Source: CAZMCH01 sp964564735
GTDB taxonomy: Bacteria > Poribacteria > DTPJ01
Reading direction: 5' to 3'
Assembly: GCA_964564735.1 (NCBI GenBank)
Contig: CAZMCH010000010.1
Span: 11,092 to 75,091, forward strand
Length of the DNA: 64,000 nucleotides
In this document: piece by piece, positions 18,484-27,812 of the stretch
How positions within the stretch are numbered: the stretch's first letter is position 1
Layout: each line of letters begins with the position of its first letter
The notes under the pieces: generated by a model
Seen by the model: the letters and a program-made list of their open reading frames with translations, nothing else
The model's database searches: none
What the model was told of the DNA's origin: nothing
Program-made: the position numbers and the translations under genes

Positions 18484-18543
18484 ATTGTTTTTTTATCTCC
18501 TTAAAATTCTTGATTTTGCTCATTTTTTTATTTATATGAATAT

Positions 18544-18552
18544 ATTATAACA
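18544..18552 (-). promoter_or_regulatory. Extended -10 promoter for the URO-D/M42 operon
   Basis: TGTTATAAT on the minus strand, about 60 bases before the URO-D start and beyond the terminator at 18606-18636. No good -35 is visible, as expected for an extended -10 promoter. Confidence 0.45.
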
Positions 18553-18605
18553 TTCAAGAGATTTTAAGAAAACAATAAAAACACAAATATATATTAAAGC
18601 GCAAA

Positions 18606-18636
18606 AAAAGGGAGTATAATACATATACTCCCTTTT
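18606..18636 (-). terminator. Intrinsic terminator after the aldo/keto reductase gene
   Basis: AAAAGGGAGTATA and TATACTCCCTTTT form a perfect 13-bp stem with a five-base loop. On the minus strand it ends in a T-run, 16 bases after the reductase stop codon. Confidence 0.8.
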
Positions 18637-18651
18637 GGCATCTTTTTTATT

Positions 18652-19647
18652 TTAAGCGTGCCTAAATATAGGGTCTAATCCCTCAGCTTTCGCCTTTACT
18701 ATCTGAATCTCTTCATCGCTTAATGGCTTGAATTTGCTGGCTATTTTTATTGCCTTGCGAAATAGATTAATATCGCCCGGCGTAACTGCAGAAGTTATTG
18801 GCTGAGATAGTGTAAATCTAACAGCAAGATCAGTTTCTTCTTCTTCGGTAACTGGCTTATACCAGCATTTTGGATATGCTTGTTTTTCATTTTGATCTTT
18901 CCAGTGAGTCTTTGCCATAGCCTTTAGAGCAAGTATACCCATATCTTTTGATTTGGCTTTTTCAACTACTTGGGGACCGAAATTGCCATTATAATAATTG
19001 ACCCAGTTTACAGGAAATAGTATGCTATCAAAATCATAGGCATCCATCAATTTTAATGCAATTTCTACTGAATGAGCAGAAAAGCCAAGATAACGGACTA
19101 TACCTTGCTTCTTTGCTTCAATAAGAACCTCCATTGCCCCGTCCGGTCCCATTGCCTTCTCAAAATCATCATCAGTAGTCATGGCATGAAGTTGATACAG
19201 ATCAAAATAATCAGTCTTTAATCTTTCTAAAGATTCCTTCAATGCAATTTCTGCCTCTGGTTTGGTTCGCTTTTCTGTCTTGCAAGCGAGAAATACATTT
19301 TTCCTATAAGGTTCAAGGGCAGGTCCTAACTTAAATTCAGCATCACCATAGCTTGGGGCAACATCAAAATAATTGATCCCTTTCTCAATAGCTTCTGCGA
19401 CATAAGTGGATGAATCCTCCGGTGTTTCATTCATAACGATTATACCACCAAATCCAATAATTGATAGCATATCATCATGCTTACCGTATTTTCTCTTTTC
19501 TGTAACTACTGCTATTTCGTCTTCAGCATTCGCTATGTTGGTTAATGCACTAACACCTATTGCAGTTGAAGCGACAACCGCACCTGATGCTTTTATAAAT
19601 TCCCTTCTTGTAATCTTTGAATCATTTTTCTCTGTCAAATTTTTCAT
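18652..19647 (-). CDS. Aldo/keto reductase with twin-arginine-type leader
   Basis: About 331 residues from the ATG at 19647. The start is uncertain because GGAG abuts that codon; an ATG at 19665 or a downstream TTG are alternatives. The leader ITRREFIKASGAVVASTAIGVSALTNIANA carries the twin Arg and a hydrophobic core. The AKR tetrad is visible: Asp and Tyr in DVAPSYGDAE, Lys in ACKTEKRT and His in YQLHAMT. AKRs reduce carbonyls with NADPH; Tat export would move a folded, cofactor-loaded enzyme. Oddly, no C-terminal ferredoxin region is seen. It is followed by a strong terminator. Confidence 0.87.
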   Translation of the reverse strand: MKNLTEKNDSKITRREFIKASGAVVASTAIGVSALTNIANAEDEIAVVTEKRKYGKHDDMLSIIGFGGIIVMNETPEDSSTYVAEAIEKGINYFDVAPSYGDAEFKLGPALEPYRKNVFLACKTEKRTKPEAEIALKESLERLKTDYFDLYQLHAMTTDDDFEKAMGPDGAMEVLIEAKKQGIVRYLGFSAHSVEIALKLMDAYDFDSILFPVNWVNYYNGNFGPQVVEKAKSKDMGILALKAMAKTHWKDQNEKQAYPKCWYKPVTEEEETDLAVRFTLSQPITSAVTPGDINLFRKAIKIASKFKPLSDEEIQIVKAKAEGLDPIFRHA

Positions 19648-19728
19648 CTCCTTTATAAACGACATATATGTTGTGTTATTATAATCATCATAATTTAACA
19701 AAGATTGATTTGTCTATATTCCAAAATA

Positions 19729-20454
19729 TTAAAAACCTGATTTCATTAATGCCCATGTAGAGATTAGCTTATTTGATGAATCAACAGATGCGTTACCTTC
19801 CATTGCAACCTTGATCTCCGCAGGTGTTAGGGCAACAGACCATAGCTTAACTTCGTCGAATGCGCCATTTACAGGATAGCTGGGTCCATGAGCAATATTT
19901 ACAGGACTATTATTGAAAACGATGGCTTCTTTGCCTTCTGCTTCTTTATTTGCATTAACATAAAACTCTATAGCATCATTGCTTGCGGTCATTGTTATAT
20001 AATACCATTTATCTGTATTAACTTTGAATTTTGATTCTATCCAAACCTTACCGCTGTTAGGTGTAAATCTGAAATCTCCAGCACCTGAGTTAATTGTAAT
20101 GCCATAAGAACCATCTTTCTCAAATAAATGATTCCAATCAGGCGAAAGCTCATTCATTCTGATCCACATTGCGATTGTGTATGCCTTCATATCCCTTAAT
20201 GTATCAGAGTCATCGATAAGGATATTGGCACCAGAAGCAAAATTAATGGCTTTACCGAATTTTCCATTTATCCATTCAACATTTCCATTTATAACACCGT
20301 TATTACCATTTTTGGTTTGGTCAATAGCTTTATCTCCCTTGCCCTCGTCAAATGACCAGTATGCCGAAAGAAATTGATCTTGCTGACAAATTGCAGACAA
20401 AACAAAAACAAACATAAAGAGAAAACACAAGACAACCATTTTTTTATTTAGCAT
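19729..20454 (-). CDS. Secreted LamG-like (concanavalin A-like) domain protein
   Basis: About 241 residues from the ATG at 20454, which follows GGGAGGG; a longer frame from 20493 lacks support. The signal peptide is KKMVVLCFLFMFVFVLSAICQQ; a lipobox is not clear. The mature protein is a single LamG-type jelly roll: AYWSFDEGKGDKAIDQTKNGNNG, FTIAMWIRMN-like, WYYITMTASNDAIEFYVNANKE and GAFDEVKLWSVALTPAEI. It is expected to bind carbohydrate or adhere outside the cell. It is the downstream neighbour of the PP-loop gene, spaced by 19 bases. Confidence 0.85.
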   Translation of the reverse strand: MLNKKMVVLCFLFMFVFVLSAICQQDQFLSAYWSFDEGKGDKAIDQTKNGNNGVINGNVEWINGKFGKAINFASGANILIDDSDTLRDMKAYTIAMWIRMNELSPDWNHLFEKDGSYGITINSGAGDFRFTPNSGKVWIESKFKVNTDKWYYITMTASNDAIEFYVNANKEAEGKEAIVFNNSPVNIAHGPSYPVNGAFDEVKLWSVALTPAEIKVAMEGNASVDSSNKLISTWALMKSGF

Positions 20455-20473
20455 TTTTATTCCCTCCCAATAA

Positions 20474-21448
20474 TCATATCCTAATACTATCAAGTTCGTC
20501 TCTTGAAATCGCTTTTACACGAATATAATATTCATCACCTCCAAGAGAATAAATAACATTAACATTTTCATTATTTGGTGCGTCGCTATGAGTGACACAA
20601 ATTGAGGCTGATAATGCTATTGCTTCTTGTGAACCGCCATTTGGGATCATAACAATAGGGCTTGGATAATCAACTAAATCAATGATTACATCATTGTCCC
20701 GTTTCATTGACATTAGCTTTTCATTATCTTTTTGATCTCTGCCAACAATAACTTTTTCACCCGTTTTAAGCCTAAATTGCCTGCCAATAGTCAGCAAATC
20801 AATATCCCGCCTATCAAAGTCTGGATTATTTGTTATTAGGTCTTTTAGACGTTTTGAGTAGCCCTTATCGGTAAGTAAACATCCCCCTGCAGGTTGAGCA
20901 TATTCCTTAATTCCATAATATTCAGCAAGCTCAATTTGAGGCTTTCTTGATCTACCGCTTATATCAAGCAATCTTTCTCTATCGACCTTGCCTTCTCGTT
21001 CTGGACGAGTTTCGGGGAGCAATTTTGCACTTAAAGGGCGTATTATAAAATCACCATATCCCGATTCATCAGAAACCATCATCAATGAACGAAAATTCTG
21101 AGACATTGGTCTTTCGCCAAGAACCTCGCCAGAGAATAAAAAGTCCGCTTTTTCAGTTTCCATTAGCTTCCCCGCTATATTAAACATCAAAGCATGGCAA
21201 TCAATGCAAGGATTCATTCCTTTGCCGTAACCATGTCTTGGTGATTGTATCATCTCAATATGTATATCTGTTATATCTAAAATCCTCAAATCAATATTCA
21301 AATATTTACTTGCGTTTTCAGCCTTCTCAGAGCTAAAAAAAGGCGTTACAAAAGATACTCCGATAATGTCAATATTTTGATCCTGAAGCACTTTAACTGC
21401 CAAGATGCTATCTAATCCGCCTGATATTAATCCAACGCCTTTTGCCAT
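20474..21448 (-). CDS. PP-loop tRNA thiolase-like protein (ThiI/MnmA-like)
   Basis: A 324-residue PP-loop ATPase. LISGGLDSILAVKVL is the SGGxDS adenylation motif. NPCIDCHALMF and AQPAGGCLLT contribute conserved Cys residues used in sulfur transfer. This pattern fits the ThiI/MnmA-like tRNA thiolases that carry a C-terminal NFACT-R1-like tail, here roughly residues 215-324. It differs from canonical MnmA (about 360 residues) and lacks the THUMP domain of ThiI. It may form 4-thiouridine or a related tRNA modification. GGAGG precedes the ATG. Confidence 0.8.
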   Translation of the reverse strand: MAKGVGLISGGLDSILAVKVLQDQNIDIIGVSFVTPFFSSEKAENASKYLNIDLRILDITDIHIEMIQSPRHGYGKGMNPCIDCHALMFNIAGKLMETEKADFLFSGEVLGERPMSQNFRSLMMVSDESGYGDFIIRPLSAKLLPETRPEREGKVDRERLLDISGRSRKPQIELAEYYGIKEYAQPAGGCLLTDKGYSKRLKDLITNNPDFDRRDIDLLTIGRQFRLKTGEKVIVGRDQKDNEKLMSMKRDNDVIIDLVDYPSPIVMIPNGGSQEAIALSASICVTHSDAPNNENVNVIYSLGGDEYYIRVKAISRDELDSIRI

Positions 21449-21464
21449 GTTTTAGCCTCCACGA

Positions 21465-23036
21465 TTATAAACCTAATGGCAAATTATGAACATTCGCTGG
21501 ATTAGTATAAAGAACATCATACATATATTGCTTGGCAACCTTCATAGGAAGCCTTCCCTCAGAAACACAAATGGCAAGACCTGTAGCAAGCCCATTTCTA
21601 ACAGATTCCCCTTTTGCACCGATCATCGTTATATATCTTGCATCGCTTATCCCACCAGCAAATTTATTAATGCTACTCTCCCAAACTAAAAATTCTGCCA
21701 TTCTTGCGATAGATTTACTTCCGAATCCCTGCCACCAGGGACCAACAATAACATTAGGAACTTGTTTAGATGCATCCATAAAATCATCTTGTAATTTCTC
21801 ATCAGCAACAAGATACTCAAAAATTATATTCGGATATTTTCTCCAAATTGGCTCTTCATCTCTTGGTATGCGTGGCTGATAAGCCTTAAATGCCATGATC
21901 TCACGATCCCTATCAATGAAATAATCAACACCAAGTGCAATCTGCAGACATGCCCCTAAGCCATTTTCTTTTTTAAGTTCAGCCCCTATCTCGTTTAATG
22001 CTTCTAAAATTCCTTGTGTAGCATAGGAAGATACGATATTAACTTTAGGTTCGTCTAATTTCCCTTTATGATTCTCAATAATATATGTAACATCAGCTTC
22101 ATATATTTCGGTATTAAGACGCATATCAATTGGTTGAAAAGTATTTGCATAAAGCACTTGACTATCAGGATTTGATGGAGATTTTATAACGCTATGTATC
22201 CAGTTTTTGATAGCATTTTTCAAGTCTTTTGCGTTATTAATATTAACACCTAATCTGTTTTCAATATTAATCAGATAATTTTCTATATCATATTTACATC
22301 CGAGAAAATACGGACCAAGATCAGTTGCCTTTTCTGGACAGACTATATAATGAATATCAAGCATATAATATATTTCTGGATGCAGGGCAATTGACAGATC
22401 AATTGCCTTTAATTGTTCTGCCTCTGAACCTTTTTGTAATTTTAATGGAACATGACTCGCATTTTCAAGGCTTGTTACTAATGCAACTATGCCATCATCT
22501 TTTAATATTTTATCGGCAAACTCTGGATCATTCCTTTGTGCTGATACTGCGTCATATATTATGTCAAAGTTATTTGGATCGAACACATCAAAAGATTCGC
22601 CTTGCGATTTTACTCCATCATAACGGAAAAGCATATTTTTTATCCATCCAGAGCGCTCTGAATAACGACATGGCTGAAGTAACCTAACCAAAGCCTTTCC
22701 CATATCTCGCCTATTCATATTTGTAATATTATAAAAATCGGCGCCTTGACCTAATGCAAGCTGGACAAACCAAGAGTAAGTCGGAACAGCATCTATCATT
22801 GTTCTGCGAACAAGCCTTCCCGTTCTTATCGATTCTTCAATCACATCATCGGGATACCAGTTAAGTCCCTTTGATTGGCTACCGATCAGGTTTGCATCTG
22901 CAATTGCTTTTGTAAAATTGAAAATATCGCCCTGTATATGCGTATGGCAATCAACTCGTGGATATTCTATTGAAGCGTCTATTAGCTCTTGAGCAAGCGA
23001 TTTAGTCGTTTCATCTAGGCTTAAAGGAAATATCAT
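21465..23036 (-). CDS. Amidohydrolase-superfamily protein, uronate isomerase-like
   Basis: A 523-residue TIM-barrel metal-dependent protein. RVDCHTHIQGDIFNF near residue 29 gives the His-x-His metal site. A region near IVGPWWQGFGSKSIARMAEFLVWESSINKFAGGISDAR resembles the C-terminal part of glucuronate isomerase (UxaC), which interconverts uronates and ketouronates. Length is slightly over that of UxaC (about 470). A GGAGGG site precedes the ATG. Neighbouring sugar-type enzymes fit a uronate or acid-sugar pathway, but the exact reaction is inference. Confidence 0.75.
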   Translation of the reverse strand: MIFPLSLDETTKSLAQELIDASIEYPRVDCHTHIQGDIFNFTKAIADANLIGSQSKGLNWYPDDVIEESIRTGRLVRRTMIDAVPTYSWFVQLALGQGADFYNITNMNRRDMGKALVRLLQPCRYSERSGWIKNMLFRYDGVKSQGESFDVFDPNNFDIIYDAVSAQRNDPEFADKILKDDGIVALVTSLENASHVPLKLQKGSEAEQLKAIDLSIALHPEIYYMLDIHYIVCPEKATDLGPYFLGCKYDIENYLINIENRLGVNINNAKDLKNAIKNWIHSVIKSPSNPDSQVLYANTFQPIDMRLNTEIYEADVTYIIENHKGKLDEPKVNIVSSYATQGILEALNEIGAELKKENGLGACLQIALGVDYFIDRDREIMAFKAYQPRIPRDEEPIWRKYPNIIFEYLVADEKLQDDFMDASKQVPNVIVGPWWQGFGSKSIARMAEFLVWESSINKFAGGISDARYITMIGAKGESVRNGLATGLAICVSEGRLPMKVAKQYMYDVLYTNPANVHNLPLGL

Positions 23037-23069
23037 AAAAACCCTCCGAAATTATCGTAATGTATATTA

Positions 23070-23837
23070 TTACGCATTATTAGCAATCCAATTTCTCGTC
23101 CACTCAACAGCATCTAATTCCAAATCACAAATACAGCTTGCAAGGAATATCATGCCGTCAATACGTCCATCTTTGAGCCATTTTAGCCCTTTTTCGCACT
23201 GCATTTGCATTAAATCAACAGGCATCGGTTGATGAGTGCCATAATCCCACATATAACAACCAAGCAATTTTTTGCAGTTTGGCGCAACTCTTTCAAACTT
23301 CTGGAAGTTTGCTTCCATATTCACAAGATCAACCGCTTTCCATGTCCATATCGAAGCTACATCACACAAAGAAAGATAATCTGATATTGACGGATAATCA
23401 AGGTCATGTGTATAAACAGTTACCATTAGATCCAGTTTTTTATCAGGCAATATTAGATGCTTTCGGAATTCTCTTAATTCGTCAGGACTCAATACGCCTT
23501 TGCCATCACCAGCAAAAAAGTCATCCATAAATACGCCAACTATATTAGGGAATTTTTTTGCGAGTGATATTACATGCTCTCTTTCTACTTCAGAAGTTAC
23601 TCCACCTGCACCAGTAATTGACCATACGACCTTTTTTAGTGGGCGAAATGCAAGCGCATACTGATCAAATGGCATTTCAGGCTTATCTTCATAGCGAATC
23701 ATTATTATATTCGGAATACCAAGATAAAAAGCCCCTTCTGTAGGCGTCATACGTGATGGTTTAGGCGTCCCCCAGCTTTTATCATGGCTTCCTGCCTCGT
23801 GTCCCCATATCCAAAACTTATCCCTTATACTTTCCAT
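23070..23837 (-). CDS. Conserved hypothetical protein, TIM-barrel-like
   Basis: A 255-residue soluble protein that looks like a beta/alpha-barrel glycoside-hydrolase-type fold: IIMIRYEDKPEMPFDQYALAF, VVWSITGAGG, IVGVFMDDFFAGDGKG (with adjacent Asp residues at a strand end), LMVTVYTHDLDYP and CDVASIWTWKAVDLV. No family is recognised with confidence and the catalytic acids are unassigned. No signal peptide. It overlaps the end of the nucleoside phosphorylase gene by 20 bases and lies 33 bases before the uronate-isomerase-like gene, so it probably belongs to the same unit. Confidence 0.65.
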   Translation of the reverse strand: MESIRDKFWIWGHEAGSHDKSWGTPKPSRMTPTEGAFYLGIPNIIMIRYEDKPEMPFDQYALAFRPLKKVVWSITGAGGVTSEVEREHVISLAKKFPNIVGVFMDDFFAGDGKGVLSPDELREFRKHLILPDKKLDLMVTVYTHDLDYPSISDYLSLCDVASIWTWKAVDLVNMEANFQKFERVAPNCKKLLGCYMWDYGTHQPMPVDLMQMQCEKGLKWLKDGRIDGMIFLASCICDLELDAVEWTRNWIANNA

Positions 23838-24582
23838 TTACCATCTCCTCTATATCTAATACTGCCTGAAATATCGATTTTATTGCCTTTCTCTCTGCGC
23901 GGAAAAGCCTTAACATTGCTTTGAAGCTATTGCTAAAAATCTGCTTTGTATATGGATTATCTGTTACATACAATACCAAAGAACCTTTAAAACCGCAATA
24001 TTTGCATAATAAAAAGAATGCCGATGCTTCACAATCTACACCTAGATAACCTTTACTATGCAAATTATATATGAATTCATCAGTCTCATGCAATAGTGAT
24101 CCTGATGTAAATATCGTTCCTTTATGAATTTTTGCACCTGTTTTTTCGGAAGAATGGATTAATAAATTGGTTAGTGTCGGATCGGGAACTGCTTTTTCTG
24201 TAGATGGATAATAATACTGTGTTAGACCATCGCCTCTCACTGCTTCTGTGGGAATAATAAGATCACCAATTTGAATATCAGGCTGTAATGCCCCAACAGC
24301 GCCAAGCCCGATAATATATTCAACTTTATCGTTTGGTAAAAGTCGCAATAATTCTTCTAATTGTATTGTCCCGATTTTTCTGGAAGTTATTGCTATTTTT
24401 ATATTTTTGTATTTGCCAATTACGAAAAGACCGATTTTTTGCTTATTATGTAGCTTATTTTCAAGGTTTTTTGATGGGACGCCAATAGCTATTATAAGTA
24501 TTTTCGGCAATTTTTGTGGGTCAGAAAGACGAAAAACTATTTTTTTATACTCTTTAAGAAATATTTCTTCCCATGTAGGCAT
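23818..24582 (-). CDS. Nucleoside phosphorylase (PNP/UDP family)
   Basis: A 254-residue protein of the PNP/UDP/MTAN superfamily. YIIGLGAVGALQPDIQIGDLIIPTEAVRGDGLTQYY is the phosphate- and ribose-binding region, and VDCEASAFFLLC corresponds to the EMEAA tract that binds the nucleoside ribose. LVLYVTDNP ends the conserved core. It cleaves the glycosidic bond of purine nucleosides or related substrates in the cytosol; which base is unclear. It lies 16 bases from the radical SAM gene and overlaps the next gene. Confidence 0.85.
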   Translation of the reverse strand: MPTWEEIFLKEYKKIVFRLSDPQKLPKILIIAIGVPSKNLENKLHNKQKIGLFVIGKYKNIKIAITSRKIGTIQLEELLRLLPNDKVEYIIGLGAVGALQPDIQIGDLIIPTEAVRGDGLTQYYYPSTEKAVPDPTLTNLLIHSSEKTGAKIHKGTIFTSGSLLHETDEFIYNLHSKGYLGVDCEASAFFLLCKYCGFKGSLVLYVTDNPYTKQIFSNSFKAMLRLFRAERKAIKSIFQAVLDIEEMVNGKYKG

Positions 24583-24597
24583 AAGAGATTAATCATC

Positions 24598-25755
24598 CTA
24601 AGCCCAAACTCCCGGAATCTGTGTTCCGCAAAATTTGCACTTACCCTTTACAACATTCATTTCTTTTATTATATAGACATGACGCTTTATGACTTCTTTT
24701 TTACATTTTGGGCAGTATGTATGTTCTCCTTCATTGCCAGCGATATTACCAACATAAACATACTTAAGACCTATGTCCATTGCGATTTTACGGGCAGAAT
24801 TAAGCCTCTGAACGCTTGTTGGAGGTAATTTAAGCTGATAGGATTGATAAAATCTTGAAAAATGCAAAGGAATATCAGGTCCCAGATTTTCATATACCCA
24901 TTTTGCAGTATCCCTTAATTCTGCATCACTATCATTAAGCGTAGGCACTATAAGATAAACAATCTCACACCATACTCCCATAGATTTAATAATTTTTAGC
25001 GAATTTAGGACAGGCTGTAGTTCTGCACTACAAATTTTATTGTAATAATCATTCCTAAAAGATTTTAGGTCAATTTTTATTGCATCTACATTCTGACATA
25101 GCATTTTCAATGGATCAGGATTTATAAATCCTGCGGTTACAACTACACTTTTTATACCAGATTTTCTGCCATGTTTTGCAGTATCGAGCATATATTCATA
25201 GAAAACTGTCGGTTCTGAATATGTATAAGCAATAATCTTACATTCACATCGCTTTGCTTCACTTATTACTGCTGATGGTGGTAAACGATAATTATCCGTT
25301 TCTTCTGGGCGGGATTGCGAGATCGTCCAATTCTGACAGAATTTGCAGTTCATATTACAGCCCGCAGTAGCAATAGAAAATGCTAACATCCCCGGCATAA
25401 AATGAAAGAAAGGCTTTTTTTCAATAGGATCGGGATTGATAGAGCAGGGATTACCATAGACAAGAGTATAATAGGTACCTTCTCTATTTTCTCTAACTCC
25501 ACACCAGCCTCTTTCACGATCACCAATCACACATTCTTTGGGACAAAGTTTGCACCTTATCTCTTTTTCATGTAATTTTTCGTAGAACATTGCCTCTTTT
25601 TCAAAAAAGATATACTTACCTCTGCCAGCAGTTATATTACTGCTTATAGATGCTTGTTCTGCGTATGATTTGTTTAGTATGCCACTACCAACAAGCCCTG
25701 CACATGCCCCTGCTGTTACTGCACCTTTTATAAATTCCCTTCTGGTCATATCCAT
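24598..25755 (-). CDS. amrS: AmmeMemoRadiSam-system radical SAM enzyme with twin-arginine leader
   Basis: A 385-residue radical SAM protein. GCNMNCKFC at about residues 132-140 is the C-x3-C-x2-C cluster. An N-terminal Cys set (RCKLCPKEC, WCG at about 67-86) matches the family. A C-terminal zinc ribbon (YCPKCKKEV, KCKFCG) follows. The start MDMTRREFIKGAVTAGACAGLVGSGI carries twin Arg and a hydrophobic core, which is unusual for an Fe-S enzyme but is seen in part of this family. The AMMECR1 and Memo partners are not in the window. The reaction is unknown. GGAGG precedes the ATG. Confidence 0.83.
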   Translation of the reverse strand: MDMTRREFIKGAVTAGACAGLVGSGILNKSYAEQASISSNITAGRGKYIFFEKEAMFYEKLHEKEIRCKLCPKECVIGDRERGWCGVRENREGTYYTLVYGNPCSINPDPIEKKPFFHFMPGMLAFSIATAGCNMNCKFCQNWTISQSRPEETDNYRLPPSAVISEAKRCECKIIAYTYSEPTVFYEYMLDTAKHGRKSGIKSVVVTAGFINPDPLKMLCQNVDAIKIDLKSFRNDYYNKICSAELQPVLNSLKIIKSMGVWCEIVYLIVPTLNDSDAELRDTAKWVYENLGPDIPLHFSRFYQSYQLKLPPTSVQRLNSARKIAMDIGLKYVYVGNIAGNEGEHTYCPKCKKEVIKRHVYIIKEMNVVKGKCKFCGTQIPGVWA

Positions 25756-25775
25756 TAAAGGGACACCTCCTATAT

Positions 25776-26822
25776 TTACGGCGTTAAATTACCAATTATT
25801 TCTAATTTTATTTTTGCTGGGTCATTTGTTCCTAAATTATGTTGATTATCTGAGGCTATTGCGATATAGTCGGGATTTCTACCAATATCTGGTAATGATT
25901 TTTCACCTTCAAGTTTTCTTTTATCTTCTATTATTTTTGTTCCAATATAATCTAATGCAACAGGATCATTTGATACAATTAATCCTGAATATTTCCATGC
26001 TTTTGTTGGGATATAGCCTGGTCCTTTATCATATTGAGATAATAAGCCATCACATACAATAAGTGGCTGTCTTTTTTTCAATTCTGTAAATAATAATGAA
26101 TTAACATCAGGAATATAATCACATGACGAAACCATTTTATTTTTACTATTTACGTCAAAATGGTATTTATGGGGATTATGTATAGCACCAAACCAGTTTT
26201 TCATGCTAATTGTAACACCAGCCATAGAATGATGTTTTAAAACTGGCACATTCACAAAAGCAGTACAATGACTTGCAATTCTGCTTAACTTACTGGCAAC
26301 AGTTCCAAACATACTTATATCATCTGCATAGCCAATATCAGGAGTTGTTCCAAAACATCTTGGCTCATTATTTGATTTGCGATTTAAAGTAAATCCTGAT
26401 TCTATCAATTCCTGATCCGACTTGTCCCAAATTATTATATCCTTAACACTAGCTAAACGCAATCCCTCAACGATAGCCATAACAATTTCTGTATGTGATG
26501 ACATCATCTTGCCCGAAAGCGTGTTTACTTTAATACCAACAACATCATCTGACTTAAACAACGATTTCCACGCTTTTTCGGGTGATGTTAATTTAGTCAA
26601 TTTCATTACAGAATCATTGAGCATTTTACGGATAATTTGATAATTGACCTTAAAATTATCATCAATTGCTCTTAAATCACGTGCAATAATAACACCATGA
26701 TCGTTTGTTTCTGCGATTGCTTCATCATCTATATAATGTGATAGTTTGCTCATCCCATACAAAGCAAAAGTAATGCCAGCAGATTTTTTAATAAATTCCC
26801 TTTTGCTTTTATCGTATTTCAT
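25776..26822 (-). CDS. DUF362 protein with Tat-like leader
   Basis: The ATG at 26822 begins MKYDKSKREFIKKSAG, giving about 348 residues; the longer frame to 26924 has no binding site. The leader has a KR rather than RR pair, then a short hydrophobic core, so Tat export is possible but weaker than in the neighbouring genes. DUF362 marks are VGIKVNTLSGKMMSSHTEIVMAIVEGL, FVNVPVLKHHSMAGVTISMKNWFGAIHNPH and DPVALDYIGTKIIE. DUF362 proteins are often linked to Fe-S or redox proteins. It precedes the radical SAM gene by 20 bases. Confidence 0.83.
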   Translation of the reverse strand: MKYDKSKREFIKKSAGITFALYGMSKLSHYIDDEAIAETNDHGVIIARDLRAIDDNFKVNYQIIRKMLNDSVMKLTKLTSPEKAWKSLFKSDDVVGIKVNTLSGKMMSSHTEIVMAIVEGLRLASVKDIIIWDKSDQELIESGFTLNRKSNNEPRCFGTTPDIGYADDISMFGTVASKLSRIASHCTAFVNVPVLKHHSMAGVTISMKNWFGAIHNPHKYHFDVNSKNKMVSSCDYIPDVNSLLFTELKKRQPLIVCDGLLSQYDKGPGYIPTKAWKYSGLIVSNDPVALDYIGTKIIEDKRKLEGEKSLPDIGRNPDYIAIASDNQHNLGTNDPAKIKLEIIGNLTP

Positions 26823-26990
26823 ATTGTAATCATCGCTTTCTATTATAATATTACACCTTGTCCATTCGTGGTTGAATAAATTCTCAAAATATATAAACGA
26901 AAAAAATGCCCCAAATGGATACACTGTTTATCAAAATTTTAACAAAATTGTTTATATATAATATTCCACATAAAAACATATAATAAAAAA

Positions 26991-27017
26991 GCCCCAATAC
27001 ATAATAAGCATTGGGGC
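26991..27017 (-). terminator. Second tandem intrinsic terminator
   Basis: GCCCCAAT and ATTGGGGC form an 8-bp stem. On the minus strand it is followed by TTTTTTATTA. It is the second hairpin after the corrinoid-protein gene. Confidence 0.75.
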
Positions 27018-27037
27018 AAAAAATGAAAAAAATAAAA

Positions 27038-27072
27038 TTAGGTCAACAAAGTGTTAATCTCTGTTGACCTAA
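27038..27072 (-). terminator. First tandem intrinsic terminator of the corrinoid gene
   Basis: TTAGGTCAACA and TGTTGACCTAA form an 11-bp stem 17 bases past the corrinoid stop codon. On the minus strand it is followed by TTTTATTTTTTTC. Confidence 0.8.
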
Positions 27073-27088
27073 TATATAGAAAATTCTA

Positions 27089-27721
27089 TTACTTACCGAT
27101 AAGTTTCTTTGCTTCATCAGCTCCGCTGGCGGCATCTCTGGCATACCCGTCAGCGCCGATCTCATCAGCATAGTTCTTTGTAACTGGTGCGCCACCGATA
27201 AGAGTTTTGACGCCATCTCTAACGCCTGCTTCTTTTAGCGCATCAATAGTTGTTTTCATTGCGGTCATTGTGGTTGTCAAAAGGGCTGACATTGCGATAA
27301 CTTGTGCGCCCTGTTTGGCTGCTTCCACAAATTTTTCAGGTGGAACATCAATACCAAGATCCATAACCTCAAAACCAGCACCTTCTAACATCATGACAAC
27401 TAGATTCTTTCCAATATCATGAAGGTCACCTTTGACTGTTCCAATAGCAACTTTGCCAATTGGTTCTACGCCTGACGATGCCAATAGAGGCTTCAAAAGT
27501 TCCATACCTGAGTGCATTGCCCTTGCGGCTATAAGGACTTCTGGAACATAGAATTCATTGTTCTTAAATTTTTCACCAACGACACTCATACCTTTAACAA
27601 GACCGTTGTTGAGTATTTCAGAAACAGGGACTTTATCGTCCAAAGCTTTCTGGACTAATTCCTTCGCATCCTTTGCCTTTCCGTTTATTATGCTTTCTGC
27701 AAGTGCCGACAAATCTGCCAT
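27089..27721 (-). CDS. Methyltransferase cognate corrinoid protein (MttC/MtbC-like)
   Basis: A 210-residue B12-binding protein. The N-terminal helical cap (residues 1-90) precedes the Rossmann domain with DLHDIGKN at 99-106, whose His101 is the cobalt ligand, and SALLTTTM and GGAPV further on. It shuttles a methyl group between a substrate methyltransferase and an acceptor methyltransferase. No MttB/MtbB-type partner is adjacent, but two URO-D-like methyltransferases occur about 9-16 kb away. AGGAGG precedes the ATG. Two tandem terminators follow. Confidence 0.92.
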   Translation of the reverse strand: MADLSALAESIINGKAKDAKELVQKALDDKVPVSEILNNGLVKGMSVVGEKFKNNEFYVPEVLIAARAMHSGMELLKPLLASSGVEPIGKVAIGTVKGDLHDIGKNLVVMMLEGAGFEVMDLGIDVPPEKFVEAAKQGAQVIAMSALLTTTMTAMKTTIDALKEAGVRDGVKTLIGGAPVTKNYADEIGADGYARDAASGADEAKKLIGK

Positions 27722-27769
27722 CCGAATAATCCTCCTGTTGTTTTGTTCACAGTGGTTAGATCAAAATAC

Positions 27770-27812
27770 GTGCCTAATAATATAAGGCACAAAACTGACC
27801 GATAACTCGGTC
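27770..27812 (-). terminator. Weak paired hairpins between HEAT and corrinoid genes
   Basis: GTGCCT...AGGCAC (27770-27790) and GACCGA-TAAC-TCGGTC (27797-27812, covering the HEAT gene stop). T-tracts after them on the minus strand are short. They may end HEAT transcription partly or set the start of the corrinoid transcript. Confidence 0.35.
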
